Origin: Mesorhizobium escarrei | GTDB lineage: Bacteria; Pseudomonadota; Alphaproteobacteria; Rhizobiales; Rhizobiaceae | Assembly (NCBI RefSeq): GCF_935825525.1 | Contig: NZ_CAKXZT010000124.1 | Span: 124,001-188,000 of the forward strand | Direction: 5' to 3' | Length of the DNA stretch: 64,000 nt | In this document: positions 17,633 through 26,669 of the stretch, piece after piece | Numbering within the stretch: the stretch's first letter is position 1 | Layout of the letters: every line of letters begins with the position of its first letter | Program-made: the position numbers and the translations under genes | Notes under the pieces: model-generated | The model's database searches: none | What the model saw: only the letters and a program-made list of their open reading frames with translations | Told to the model about the DNA's origin: nothing

Positions 17633-17757
17633 CAAAAAAGCCCGCTGCCGGGAGGAGGTGGCAGCGGGCTCGATTTCGAATACGGCACGGGAGGAGGTGT
17701 ACCGCACTCAGCGTCGGCATCGCATCTGGGAGGAGTAGATGGCCGACACCTGCGAAA
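17633..17757 (-). ncRNA. Alpha-r14 (NfeR)-like small RNA with three anti-Shine-Dalgarno hairpins
   Basis: Read leftward, three consecutive stem-loops each present a pyrimidine loop complementary to a ribosome binding site. Hairpin 1 has a GTCGGC/GCCGAC stem and loop ACTCCTCCC; hairpin 2 has a GGTAC/GTGCC stem and loop ACCTCCTCCC; hairpin 3 has a perfect 10-bp GCCCGCTGCC stem, loop ACCTCCTCCC and a TTTTTT tail, which is a Rho-independent terminator (17634-17669). This matches the rhizobial alpha-r14/NfeR family, trans-acting RNAs that pair with Shine-Dalgarno sequences of many, often ABC-transporter, mRNAs. The 5' end is estimated. The remainder of the 17347-17866 gap shows no gene. Confidence 0.82.
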
Positions 17758-17866
17758 CTAGCGATTGCCCAATGATTCGGCAATAGCAAAAGATGCATAG
17801 CAGATGTGCAGATTCGCGTTATCAACCGAATTTTAACCATCGGGACTGAATGACCGCCGTTGCGCG

Positions 17867-18901
17867 TCACTGCACCGGGACGTTTTCCTTGAAGATCAGG
17901 CGCGGTTCGATGAATTTCCGCGTCAGATAGGGCGCCGAGGAAGCGATCGAGCCGAGCAGGCGAATGACCGATTGCTCGGCGATCAGCCGCGCATTCTGGT
18001 CGATCACGACATCGAGCAGATCGTCGACGAGATAGCCGCGTGTCGCCCTCGTCAGGTCGTGGCAGATGAACACCGGCTTCCTTTGCGGCTTGGCTTCCAG
18101 CAGCGCTTTCGCCACGCCCGAGCGTCCGGCGCCGACGCAATAGATGCCGAGCAGCTCGGGCTCGTTGTGTAGCGCCTTCATCGTCGCCGTGTAGCTGATA
18201 TCAGGCTCGTCGTTGATCTCGACGGCGCTGGTCACGGTCAAGTTGCGGAACTCCTCGCTGAGCACCGAGCGAAAGCCCATTTCGCGTTCCTCATGCCCGC
18301 GATAAGAGCGTGAGCCGACGATCATTGCCAGATGGCCCGGACGCCCGCCCAGGAAACGCCCCATCAAAAGGGCTGCGGTGCGCCCCGCGACACGGTTGTC
18401 GATACCGACATAGGCCGATCGCGGTGCGCCCGGAACGTCCGACACCAGCGTGACCAGGCGGATGCCGGCCTCGACGATCTCGCGCAGGATGTTGCGCGTT
18501 CTCGGGTGATCGATCGCGATGACGCCGACGCCGTTTGCCTTGAGCGAGAGGTTTTCGACGGCCGCCTGCAACGCGCTCGGCGAGATGCCGGCGAGCTTGT
18601 GGATCCGACAGGAGGCGACAAGCGGCAGGCGTGCCGCATAGTCCTCGATGTGATTTGCCAGATCCGTCATGAAGGCGTTCGAGCCAATCGGCAGGAAGAA
18701 CTCGAGATGCGCCGGCCGCGAGGGCAGCACGACCTGATCCACGACCGGCAAATAGCCGAGCTGCTTGGCCGCCTCCATCACGCGCTGCCGGTTGGCCGCG
18801 CTGGCGCCTGGCCGGTTGTTCAGCACCCGGTCGACCGTTGCGGTCGACAGCCCGCAGCTCCTGGCGATGTCCGCAACGGTGGCTTTCATTGTCGCAGTCA
18901 T
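17867..18901 (-). CDS. LacI-family transcriptional regulator
   Basis: This 344-residue protein has the LacI DNA-binding head (VADIARSCGLSTATVDRVLN) and hinge, followed by a periplasmic-binding-protein-like effector domain. Hallmarks include GVIAIDHP, GRTAALLMGRFLG and a C-terminal DLTRATRGYL-type segment. It is the last gene of the leftward ABC operon (binding protein, permease, ATPase, regulator), 57 bp after the ATPase. It should respond to the transported sugar and control this operon. An internal ATG at 18889 is an alternative start. No clear outer operator was identified, but direct CATCAG repeats lie upstream of the operon. Confidence 0.92.
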   Translation of the reverse strand: MTATMKATVADIARSCGLSTATVDRVLNNRPGASAANRQRVMEAAKQLGYLPVVDQVVLPSRPAHLEFFLPIGSNAFMTDLANHIEDYAARLPLVASCRIHKLAGISPSALQAAVENLSLKANGVGVIAIDHPRTRNILREIVEAGIRLVTLVSDVPGAPRSAYVGIDNRVAGRTAALLMGRFLGGRPGHLAMIVGSRSYRGHEEREMGFRSVLSEEFRNLTVTSAVEINDEPDISYTATMKALHNEPELLGIYCVGAGRSGVAKALLEAKPQRKPVFICHDLTRATRGYLVDDLLDVVIDQNARLIAEQSVIRLLGSIASSAPYLTRKFIEPRLIFKENVPVQ

Positions 18902-18958
18902 AGGAGCCGATGCGATCCTGTGCCAGACATACGGCCAACCGGTTTCCGCGTGGCCCGC

Positions 18959-19753
18959 TCAGCCCTGCGATTGTTTCCCCTGGACGATGGCGTCACGGAT
19001 CTCCTCGTCGGACATGCCGGTAATAATCCGTTCGACCTCGGTGACGCTGGTGTTCTTCGGGTCGATATCGTCGGCGACCACCTTGCCGCGGCGCATGACG
19101 ACGATGCGGTCGACCACCTGGAAGACGTGATGGATGTTGTGGGCGATGAAGATGCAGGAATGGCCCGAATCGCGGGCGCTGCGCACGAAGCTCAGCACAC
19201 CTTGCGTCTCGGCGACGCCGAGATTGTTGGTTGGCTCGTCGAGGATGATGAGGTCGCTGTCGAAATGCATGGCGCGCGCGATCGCCACCGCCTGCCGCTC
19301 GCCGCCGGAGAGCGAGCCGATCGGTGTGGTCGGCGGGATGTTCTTCGAGATGCCGACCTGCTTGAGCAGATCGCGGGCGGCCACGTTCATTGCCTCCTGG
19401 TCCATACGGTTGAGGAAACGCGGCGGCTTGATCGGCTCGCGCCCGAGGAACAGGTTGCGCGCGATCGACAATTGCGTGACCAGTGCCGAGTCCTGGTAGA
19501 TCGTCTCGATGCCGTGGGCGATGGCGTCGCTGGTGCTGCGGAAATCCACCTTCTTGCCGCGGATGAAGATGTCGCCGCTGGTCAGCGGAACCGCACCCGA
19601 CAAGACCTTGATCAGCGTCGACTTGCCGGCGCCATTGTCGCCGAGCAGACCGACGATCTCCCTTTCGTTGACATGGAAATTCGCGTCTACCAGCGCCTGC
19701 ACGCGCCCGTAGTGCTTGCGGATGTTTTCCATGCGGACAAGCGGCTCAGTCAT
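18959..19753 (-). CDS. Sugar ABC transporter ATP-binding protein, single domain (FrcA-like)
   Basis: The 264-residue protein is a single ABC ATPase with Walker A GDNGAGKST, signature LSGGERQAVAIARAM, Walker B LIILDEPTNNLG and switch histidine (IFIAHNIHHVF). Single-domain ATPases paired with RbsC-like permeases are typical of fructose-type (Frc) and some inositol systems in rhizobia. Only 3 bp separate it from the permease stop, so translation is likely coupled. Two copies of the ATPase would be needed per transporter. Substrate not identified. Confidence 0.93.
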   Translation of the reverse strand: MTEPLVRMENIRKHYGRVQALVDANFHVNEREIVGLLGDNGAGKSTLIKVLSGAVPLTSGDIFIRGKKVDFRSTSDAIAHGIETIYQDSALVTQLSIARNLFLGREPIKPPRFLNRMDQEAMNVAARDLLKQVGISKNIPPTTPIGSLSGGERQAVAIARAMHFDSDLIILDEPTNNLGVAETQGVLSFVRSARDSGHSCIFIAHNIHHVFQVVDRIVVMRRGKVVADDIDPKNTSVTEVERIITGMSDEEIRDAIVQGKQSQG

Positions 19754-19756
19754 GGT

Positions 19757-20743
19757 TCAAGTCCCCGCCTGATGCCGGCGTTCCAGCCATGAGTGGAGCG
19801 CCATCATGCCGAGGATGATCGCGCCGATGAAGATGTTGTAGGCAAGCCCCGGCACGCCGATCAGCACGATGCCGTTGCGCATCACGCGCAGGATCAGGAT
19901 GCCGAGCACGGTTCCGATGATGGTGCCGCGTCCGCCGGTCAGCGCCGTGCCGCCGATCACCACCATGGCGATGACTTCGAGTTCGTAGCCGGTGCCGCTG
20001 TTCGGGTTGGCCGCCGAGGTGCGCAGCGAGCTGATGACGCCGGCAAGCGAAGCCATGATCGACGACAGGATGAACAGGCCGATCTTGACGCCGCTGACAT
20101 TGACGCCGCGCGCCCTTGCTGCGTTGGGGTTGCCGCCGGCGGCCTGGATCCAGTTGCCGGTCCGGCTCTGTGTCAGCACGTAACCGAGTGCGATCGCGGC
20201 TGCGATGAACCAGAACAGCGACATGTAGATACGGAACGGCCCGATGAAGAAATCGCCTACCAGCGCCTCAGCGAGCCAGCTGCCTTCGGCGCTCCAGGTG
20301 CGTTGCGGAAATCCGCTGGTGACGAACAGAGCGGTGCCGCGCACGACCAGCAGCATGCCGAGCGTCACCAGGAAGGACGGGATCTTGAGTTGCGTCACGA
20401 ACCAGCCATTGACCAGCCCGATGAAGGCGGCAACCAGCAAGGCCACGACGAAGCCGGCTTCCAGCGAGGTGAGGCCGCTGTTGAAGAGCGTCCACATCAA
20501 GACGGGCGAGAAACCGAACAGCGATCCGACCGAGAGGTCGAATTCGCCCGAAGTCATCAACAGCGTCATCGCCAGCGCGATCAGGCCGAGCTCGACCGTG
20601 AAGGCCAGTATGTTGCTGATGTTCTGCGGCGACAGGAAGTCGTGGTTGAACCCCCAGAACACCGCTAGCTCGACGACAAGCAGCACGAAGGGCCCGAATT
20701 CCGGCCTGGCGATCGAGCGTTGGATGATGGAACTGTTTTCCAC
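19757..20743 (-). CDS. Sugar ABC transporter permease (FrcC/RbsC type)
   Basis: A GTG at 20743 gives 328 residues, beginning near VENSSIIQRSIARPEFG; an upstream in-frame extension to 20791 lacks support. The protein is highly hydrophobic with about ten membrane spans and the family motifs TSGEFDLSVGSLFG and GGTALTGGRGTIIGTVLG. It forms the membrane channel of the importer with the ATPase at 18959 and the binding protein at 20867. The start is the least certain part because no strong ribosome binding site precedes it. Confidence 0.9.
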   Translation of the reverse strand: MENSSIIQRSIARPEFGPFVLLVVELAVFWGFNHDFLSPQNISNILAFTVELGLIALAMTLLMTSGEFDLSVGSLFGFSPVLMWTLFNSGLTSLEAGFVVALLVAAFIGLVNGWFVTQLKIPSFLVTLGMLLVVRGTALFVTSGFPQRTWSAEGSWLAEALVGDFFIGPFRIYMSLFWFIAAAIALGYVLTQSRTGNWIQAAGGNPNAARARGVNVSGVKIGLFILSSIMASLAGVISSLRTSAANPNSGTGYELEVIAMVVIGGTALTGGRGTIIGTVLGILILRVMRNGIVLIGVPGLAYNIFIGAIILGMMALHSWLERRHQAGT

Positions 20744-20866
20744 GTTGGACCCGCGACATGGTTGGAACTGGCCAAACCCGGCACCGCACAAGGCGGTTCG
20801 AGGCCCGGCGTAATGATGGGGATGATCGCTGCGGCAAGCGCCGCCGCGACCATCCCGATCGCGGTT

Positions 20867-21799
20867 TTATTTTCCGGACAGGATGTCGTCGTAGACCTGT
20901 GCGGTGTCCTTTTCGTAGAGTGCGCCGGTGATCACGTCGAAGCCGGGCGGAATGCCGCTGGCGGCCATGTTGGCGATCGAAAGCGCCACATAGCTGGTCG
21001 CCTGCGGATCCTGCCATTGTGCGGCATTGACGTAGCCGGTCAGCACCTCCTGGGTGGTGTCGAGCGAGTTGCCCCAGCCGACGACCGGGATTTCACCCGG
21101 CTTGATGCCGGCTTGGTCGAACACCCGCTTGATCGAGCCGGTCACCAGGTCGCCGAGACCGATGATCGCCTTGACCTTGGCCCTGTTGGCGGTGAGGTAG
21201 TCGACCATGCGGTTGATCGCTTCGGCCTGATCGAGCGTGGCTTCGGTGATTTCATAAGTGATACCGAGTGGCTCGAAGACGCTCTTGATACCTTCTTCTT
21301 CCTGGACGCCATAGGTGGCGCCCGGGATTTCGACCGGCATCCAGACGAAATCGCCCTTCTTCACCAGGCCCTTGTCGACCAGATACTGCGCCCAGTTCTT
21401 GCCGAAGGTGACGTTGTCGCCGCCAACATAGGCGTTGAAGTCCGCCTTCGGATCGGGCGTGTTGAAATTGATGATCGGGATGTTTGCCGCCCGTGCTTCC
21501 TTGGCGAGTTCGATAAGGCTACCCGGGTCGGGGCTGGTGGTGGTGATGCCGTCGGCCTTTGCAGCGATGGCCGCGCGAACAGCCTCCTGCTGGGACGACA
21601 CGTCGCCATTGTGGAACGAGGTGTTGACGGTGTTGCCGGTGTCCGTCGCCCACTGCTTGGCGCCGGCGAGGAAGTAGGTCCAGACCGGGTCGGCCGGGCC
21701 GCCATGCGAAATCCAGTAGAAGGTCTTGGCCTGTGCCGCCGCCGGGATCGCCAGCGCCACGATCAAGCCGAATACAAATAGTCGTAGCCTTGTCAGCAT
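20867..21799 (-). CDS. Periplasmic sugar-binding protein (type I)
   Basis: The ATG at 21799, preceded by GGGAGGAAATCAA, gives 310 residues with a clear signal peptide (LRLFVFGLIVALAIPAAAQA). The mature domain is a type I periplasmic binding protein with ITTTSPDPGSLIELAKEA, IINFNTPDP, a short hinge and VVGWGNSLDT. It is the first gene of the operon at 21.8-17.9 kb. The two-residue aromatic start of the mature protein (FYWISHGGPADPVW) is common in fructose/inositol-type relatives, which is only suggestive of ligand. Confidence 0.92.
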   Translation of the reverse strand: MLTRLRLFVFGLIVALAIPAAAQAKTFYWISHGGPADPVWTYFLAGAKQWATDTGNTVNTSFHNGDVSSQQEAVRAAIAAKADGITTTSPDPGSLIELAKEARAANIPIINFNTPDPKADFNAYVGGDNVTFGKNWAQYLVDKGLVKKGDFVWMPVEIPGATYGVQEEEGIKSVFEPLGITYEITEATLDQAEAINRMVDYLTANRAKVKAIIGLGDLVTGSIKRVFDQAGIKPGEIPVVGWGNSLDTTQEVLTGYVNAAQWQDPQATSYVALSIANMAASGIPPGFDVITGALYEKDTAQVYDDILSGK

Positions 21800-21963
21800 T
21801 TGATTTCCTCCCATTTTGAAAACTTCCTCCACCTCCGACGACGATCACGGCAAACCCTGATCGTATTTCTTGCCAGCGCCGATCTGGATGCATCAGAGCA
21901 TCCGCTTTTTCGACATATGCCAAGCCTCCATTTGCCAGTGGTAGTTGGCGCGCGACAAGGCGC

Positions 21964-21991
21964 CATCAGCAGTCCCATCAGATTGCATCAG
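21964..21991. promoter_or_regulatory. Three CATCAG direct repeats upstream of sugar ABC operon
   Basis: CATCAG occurs at 21964, 21976 and 21986 (read leftward, CTGATG three times), followed by a GCCTGATATTTTCTAGGC imperfect palindrome at 21996-22013. The cluster lies 165-215 bp upstream of the binding-protein start at 21799. A regulatory role is possible, with the operon's own LacI protein as the obvious candidate, but spacing is irregular. Confidence 0.25.
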
Positions 21992-22067
21992 TTTGCCTGA
22001 TATTTTCTAGGCAGGCGGATCCTCAATTCGGCCGAGACATCTCTCAGTCGCAGTCGGGGCGGGAAAC

Positions 22068-23225
22068 CTAGATAAGGTCGGCCCTGGCGAGGTCGCGCAT
22101 CAGATGGCTGGCGCCGTAGGTCCAGTGCGGACAGTCGGGTGACAGCCGCACCCGGTTGATCAGGGCGCCGAATTTCTCCGATGAGATGGTGACGATGTCG
22201 CCGACCTTGTGCGTGAAGCCCTTGCCCTTTTCGCCGCGATCCTTCGACGGCACGAACATGGTGCCGAGATAGAGCGCCAGCCCGTCCGGGTACTGGTGAT
22301 GCGGCCCCATGGCGGCGGCTACCAGCTCTTCGGGTGAGCGGCTTATCTCGGCCATCGAGCTGGCGCCCTCCAGCGAGAAACCGTCCTCGCCCTCGACCTT
22401 CAGCCGCACGATGGCCCGCTTTACGTCATCGATGGAAAATGTAGCGTCGAACAGCCGGATGAACGGGCCGAGCGCGGCCGAGGCATTGTTGTCCTTGGCC
22501 TTGCCGAGCAGCAGCGCCGAGCGCCCTTCGACGTCGCGCAGATTGACGTCGTTGCCGAGCGTCGCGCCGACGATCTTGCCGCTGCTGGCGGCGATCATGG
22601 CGATCTCCGGCTCCGGATTGTTCCAGGTGGAGACCGGATGCAGGCCGACATCGGCGCCGAAGCCGACCGATGCCATCGGCTGGCATTTGGTGAAGATCTC
22701 GGCATCGGGGCCGATGCCCACTTCCAGATATTGCGACCAGGCGCCGCGCTGGATGAGCTTGGCCTTGATCTCCATCGCTTCCGGCGAGCCGGGCTTGAGC
22801 TTCGACAGATCGTGGCCGATCAGCCCGGCAATGTCGGCGCGAATGGCGTCCGCCTTCTCGGCCGAGCCACGCGCCTGCTCCTCGATGACCCGTTCGAGCA
22901 GGCTGACGACGAAGGTGACACCCGACGCCTTGACCGCCTGCAGGTCGACCGGAGAGAGCAGGTATGGTTTTTGCGGATCGCGCGCGGCCTGGAAACTGTT
23001 GGCGGCGATCACATCGAGCGATCCGATCGGTTCGCCCCCGGCCGCGTGGACGTACCCTGCTGGGTCCGGCATCTCGCAGACGTCGCGCACGGTTGGTGCC
23101 ATGCTCGACGTGATGTCGAACACCGTGCCGTCGTGCACCGTGACCACCAGCGGATGGGACGCATCGCCTATGCGGGCGCGACCGATGAAGAGGCCCTCGT
23201 CGGGCAGGAGTGTTGCGTTGGTCAT
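22068..23225 (-). CDS. Fumarylacetoacetate-hydrolase-superfamily protein (sugar-acid dehydratase/hydrolase-like)
   Basis: The 385-residue protein has a long N-terminal domain and a C-terminal FAH fold, with GFGADVGLHPVSTWNNPEPE and GATLGNDVNLRDVEGRS carrying the acidic metal ligands. Large FAH enzymes of this shape act in non-phosphorylative pentose pathways, for example as 2-keto-3-deoxy-pentonate dehydratases. That makes it a plausible partner of the adjacent sugar importer, though it is separated by 268 bp and may have its own promoter. Exact reaction not determined. The 442-bp gap upstream (23226-23667) contains no gene, only divergent promoter space. Confidence 0.82.
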   Translation of the reverse strand: MTNATLLPDEGLFIGRARIGDASHPLVVTVHDGTVFDITSSMAPTVRDVCEMPDPAGYVHAAGGEPIGSLDVIAANSFQAARDPQKPYLLSPVDLQAVKASGVTFVVSLLERVIEEQARGSAEKADAIRADIAGLIGHDLSKLKPGSPEAMEIKAKLIQRGAWSQYLEVGIGPDAEIFTKCQPMASVGFGADVGLHPVSTWNNPEPEIAMIAASSGKIVGATLGNDVNLRDVEGRSALLLGKAKDNNASAALGPFIRLFDATFSIDDVKRAIVRLKVEGEDGFSLEGASSMAEISRSPEELVAAAMGPHHQYPDGLALYLGTMFVPSKDRGEKGKGFTHKVGDIVTISSEKFGALINRVRLSPDCPHWTYGASHLMRDLARADLI

Positions 23226-23667
23226 GGCTTGCGAATTCCTGTTGTCCTGGTCGGCTGCGGCGTTTCCCGGCGCAGCCGATAAATGATTTGAAAGACTTCT
23301 TTCGGTTCGGCGGCGGCACTTTCAACAAATTCCCGCCAAAGGTCTATCCCGCCCTCAAGGCAAGTTTTGTCAATCTGTCCGGGCGGTCTCCGCGTCGCTG
23401 GGCGGTGATTGACCTTGGTGTGTCCCAGGTGCGAAGCCGAAACGGTCTTTCAAAATCGTGAAATCGTCACTAGGCCCGTTCCCGGTCTCTCCGATCCCGG
23501 GCGATCCCGTTCCACGCGGTCGGCAGGTCGGCGTCGCCGAACCAGCGCCTGGCTTCCTATGCTGGATGCATACGCGCGTTGATTTAATGCCGATGCAGGA
23601 ATCAGCTTGACAGTTTCATGATTCTGAAAAATTCTTGAGTGATTTCAAATTTCGATAGGCAACCCCG

Positions 23668-24555
23668 ATGTCGACCATCGGTGCAACGCAGCCGCTGCCG
23701 GAGTCCCGTTCCTCGACGGGTTTCCGTTTGGCCATGCTGCTGCCGGGCGCGCTGGTCACCTTCTTCCTGATCCTGTTTGCCCTCGGCCTCGTGGTTTTCC
23801 TCGCCCTTCGCGGCAATGACGGTTCGCTGCTGGGCGCCGGCTTCACTTTTGCGAATTTCATCACGGTGGCGTCCGATCCACTGTACTGGACGGTAACGCT
23901 GCGCTCGCTGGCCATTGCCGGCTTGGTGACGCTGGCAACGGTCGTCACCGCCTATCCGGTTGCCTACTATCTTGCCTTCCACGCCGGCCGGCGGCGCGGG
24001 CTGCTCCTGTTCCTGGTGACGCTGCCGTTCTGGACCAGCTATCTCCTGCGCGTCTTCGCCTGGAAGATCGTGCTTGCTTATAATGGCGTGCTGAACTCGG
24101 CGCTCATCGAAAGCGGCATCTGGTCCGAGCCGACATTGGCGTTTCTCAACACGCCGGCCGCCGTCGTCGTCACGCTGGCTCACGCCTATGCGCCATTCGC
24201 CATCCTGCCCATCTACGTGGCGCTGGATACGATCCCGAAATCACTGCTCGAAGCCGCTTCCGATCTCGGCGCCAGACCGTTCACCAGCTTCCGCCGCGTC
24301 GTGCTGCCGAACTCGATGCCGGGCGTGCTGGCGGCGGCTCTCGTCGTCTTCGTGCCGACGGTCGGCGACTATGTCACCCCCGCGCTGGTCGGCGGCCCTG
24401 CCAGCACCATGATCGGCTCGCTGATCCAGGCCCAATTCGGCAAGGCCAATGACTGGCCGTTCGGCGCAGCACTCGCCGTTGCCGTCATGTTGGTCATCCT
24501 TGCCGTGGTGCTGGTGGTGCGTTCCGCCGACCGCAGATTTGGCAGCCGCTCATGA
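23668..24555 (+). CDS. Spermidine/putrescine-type ABC permease (PotB-like)
   Basis: The 295-residue protein has six predicted membrane helices. It carries the permease EAA-type loop (LEAASDLGARPFTSFRRVVLPNSMPG, where the EAA-G motif contacts the ATPase). It is the first gene of a rightward operon and overlaps the next permease by 4 bp (ATGA). The combination with PotC-, PotD- and PotA-like genes defines a polyamine/opine-type importer. A TTGACA hexamer at 23607-23612 may be the -35 element; no clear -10 was seen. Confidence 0.92.
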   Translation: MSTIGATQPLPESRSSTGFRLAMLLPGALVTFFLILFALGLVVFLALRGNDGSLLGAGFTFANFITVASDPLYWTVTLRSLAIAGLVTLATVVTAYPVAYYLAFHAGRRRGLLLFLVTLPFWTSYLLRVFAWKIVLAYNGVLNSALIESGIWSEPTLAFLNTPAAVVVTLAHAYAPFAILPIYVALDTIPKSLLEAASDLGARPFTSFRRVVLPNSMPGVLAAALVVFVPTVGDYVTPALVGGPASTMIGSLIQAQFGKANDWPFGAALAVAVMLVILAVVLVVRSADRRFGSRS

Positions 24556-25430
24556 ACCCGGCGCATATCGATGCAAAGCAGGGCGGCGGTTGGCTCGGCG
24601 CCTATGTCGTTGCCTATCTGGTGTTCCTGTACTTGCCGATACTGCTGATCCCGCTGTTTTCCTTCAACAATTCGATCCAGGCGGCGTTTCCGCTGCAAGG
24701 CTTCACGTTCGAATGGTACGCGACGCTGTTTGGCAATTCGGCGCTGTCCGGCGCGCTTGCGAACAGCCTCGTTATCGGTGCAACTGCCGCCACCGGCGCG
24801 ACGCTCTGCGGCATCACCGTGTCCTACATGGATCTCTATGGCCGCTCGCCGTTCGCCGCCACGATCAGCGCCATCGCACGGCTGCCGATCCTGATCCCCG
24901 GCGTCATCGTCGGCATCTCGCTGCTGATCCTGGTCAACCTCATTGGCTTCGGGCCGTCACGCACTGCCATCGTGCTCGGCCACATATTGGTGGCGCTGCC
25001 GACGACGGTGGTGATCATGAAAAGCCGCTTCGCCGCTATCCCCAAGACCATACGCGAGGCTGCGCTCGATCTCGGTGCTTCCGACTGGACGACGTTCAGG
25101 CGGGTCATGCTGCCGCTTAGCCTGCCCGCCATTGTGTCAGCCTTCATGCTGGCATTCCTGACCTCTTTCGACGAATTCATCGTCGCCTTCTTTCTCGCCG
25201 GCACCGAGCCGACCTTGCCGCTCTACATCTGGAGCCAACTGCGATTCCCGAAATCGCTGCCGACCGTCATGGCGCTGGGCACGACCATCCTGGCCGTGTC
25301 CTTCGTCATCGCGGCATCTGCCGAAATCCTGCGCCATCGCGGGCTTGCCGCCGCCCAGCGGCCGGTGCCCGCCGACCTGTCCAAACCAGAAGAAACCGAA
25401 AGAGGAGAACTGCAATGGCATTCGACCTGA
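24552..25430 (+). CDS. Spermidine/putrescine-type ABC permease (PotC-like)
   Basis: This 292-residue membrane protein is the second permease of the Pot-like importer. Its EAA loop (IREAALDLGASDWTTFRRVMLPLSLPA) is intact and it shows six hydrophobic segments. Its C-terminus overlaps the binding-protein gene by 16 bp, so translation is likely coupled. It pairs with the PotB-like protein encoded immediately upstream to form the channel. Confidence 0.92.
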   Translation: MNPAHIDAKQGGGWLGAYVVAYLVFLYLPILLIPLFSFNNSIQAAFPLQGFTFEWYATLFGNSALSGALANSLVIGATAATGATLCGITVSYMDLYGRSPFAATISAIARLPILIPGVIVGISLLILVNLIGFGPSRTAIVLGHILVALPTTVVIMKSRFAAIPKTIREAALDLGASDWTTFRRVMLPLSLPAIVSAFMLAFLTSFDEFIVAFFLAGTEPTLPLYIWSQLRFPKSLPTVMALGTTILAVSFVIAASAEILRHRGLAAAQRPVPADLSKPEETERGELQWHST

Positions 25431-26485
25431 AATCGATAAATCGCAAGACAGTCCAAGCCGGATTGGCAGCCTTCGCGCTGGCGCTTTCGTCGACCGTCGC
25501 GCTTGCGGCCGACAAGCTGCAATATTTCACCTGGTCGGGCTACGAACTGCCCGAGTTCAACAAGAGCTTCCTCGCCGCACACCCCGATGGCGTCGAGGCC
25601 TCGATGTTCGGCGACGACGATGACGCCTTCACCAAGGTCAAGGCCGGCTTCCGCCCTGACGTCGCACATCCCTGCTACGACAAGGTGGCGCGCTGGAACA
25701 AGGAAGGCCTGCTGCAGCCTATCGACACCAAGCGCATCAAGAACTGGGATTCGATCTTCCCGGTCTTCAAGAACCTGCCCGACCTGCAAGCCGGCGACGG
25801 CAAGGTCTGGATGGTGCCGTGGGACTGGGGCAATACCTCGATCCTTTACCGCACCGATCTGGTGAAGAACCCGGAACCGAGCTGGAACCTTTTGTGGGAC
25901 AAGCAATATGCCGGGCGCATGGCAACGATAGACGCCGTCCACGACACGCCGGTGGTGGCGGCGCTTCTCGCCGGCGTCAATCCGTTCGACATGACGCCGG
26001 AGCAGATGGAAAAAGTGGCTGAAAAACTCCGCGAGCAGCGCCCGCTGCTCTCGAACTACACCACCGACATGACCTCGGTCGAACAGGCGCTGGCCAGCGG
26101 CCAGCTTGTCGCCGCCATGACCTGGAATGCGTCGGCCACCTCGCTGAAAAAGCAGGGCGTGCCTGTCGAGTTCATGAAGCCTAGGGAAGGCATGCTGACC
26201 TGGGCGTGCGGCTTCGTCATGCTCAAGGACGCCAAGAATGTCGACCTCGCCTATGACTTCATCAACAGTCGGCTGGAGACGGATTCGGGAAAATACCTGA
26301 TCCAGGCCTATGGTTACGGCAGTTCGAACAGCTCGGCCTTCGCAGCGGTGCCGAAGGAGGAACTGGAGAAGCTGCAGCTGCCGTCCGATCCGGAAGTGAT
26401 GCTGAAGACCACCGTCTTCACCGGGCCGATGAAACAGAATGACGAACTCGCCAAGATGTTCGAGAAGGTCAAGGCAGGCGGCTGA
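25415..26485 (+). CDS. Spermidine/putrescine-type periplasmic binding protein (PotD-like)
   Basis: The 356-residue protein has a signal peptide ending near STVALAADKLQ and the PotD fold (FTWSGYELPEFNKSF, VDAVHDTP-like centre, WNGDA-like MTWNASATS). Such proteins bind polyamines or related cationic or amino-acid-like ligands. GAGGAGAACTGC precedes the ATG at 25415 inside the end of the permease gene. The aldehyde dehydrogenase further downstream suits oxidation of an amine-derived aldehyde. The ligand is inferred only at the level of the family. Confidence 0.91.
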   Translation: MAFDLKSINRKTVQAGLAAFALALSSTVALAADKLQYFTWSGYELPEFNKSFLAAHPDGVEASMFGDDDDAFTKVKAGFRPDVAHPCYDKVARWNKEGLLQPIDTKRIKNWDSIFPVFKNLPDLQAGDGKVWMVPWDWGNTSILYRTDLVKNPEPSWNLLWDKQYAGRMATIDAVHDTPVVAALLAGVNPFDMTPEQMEKVAEKLREQRPLLSNYTTDMTSVEQALASGQLVAAMTWNASATSLKKQGVPVEFMKPREGMLTWACGFVMLKDAKNVDLAYDFINSRLETDSGKYLIQAYGYGSSNSSAFAAVPKEELEKLQLPSDPEVMLKTTVFTGPMKQNDELAKMFEKVKAGG

Positions 26486-26495
26486 GTTCGCTCTT

Positions 26496-26641
26496 CCTTC
26501 TCCCCTTGTGGGAGAAGGTGGATCGGCGCGTAGCGTCGAGACGGTTGAGGGGTGCTCGACGGAATGCGGGGTTTGCCAAGCTGGAACACCCCTCATCCGA
26601 CCGAGCTTCGCTCGGCCACCTTCTCCCACAAGGGGAGAAGG
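26496..26641. repeat. Rhizobial palindromic intergenic element with 26-bp perfect inverted ends
   Basis: The ends 26496-26521 and 26616-26641 are exact 26-bp inverted copies of each other, built on CCTTCTCCCCTTGTGGG. Between them lies a GC-rich spacer with a GAGCTTCGCTC-type inner hairpin. This is the form of RIME-like mosaic elements of rhizobia. It lies inside the Pot-like operon, between the binding protein and the regulator gene, where it could stabilise the upstream mRNA or reduce downstream expression. Confidence 0.8.
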
Positions 26642-26669
26642 GAAAGCGTTGGCAAACGAGGATGTATGC

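Noticed and set aside
17739..17786. 15-codon ORF with AGGAGTAG ahead of ATG (MADTCETSDCPMIRQ)
   Set aside because: The apparent ribosome site is the complement of the first sRNA hairpin loop, so it is explained by the small RNA on the other strand.
26439..26669. N-terminal extension of the XRE-cupin regulator through the repeat element
   Set aside because: The extension is translated repeat sequence; the XRE domain begins normally from ATG 26670.
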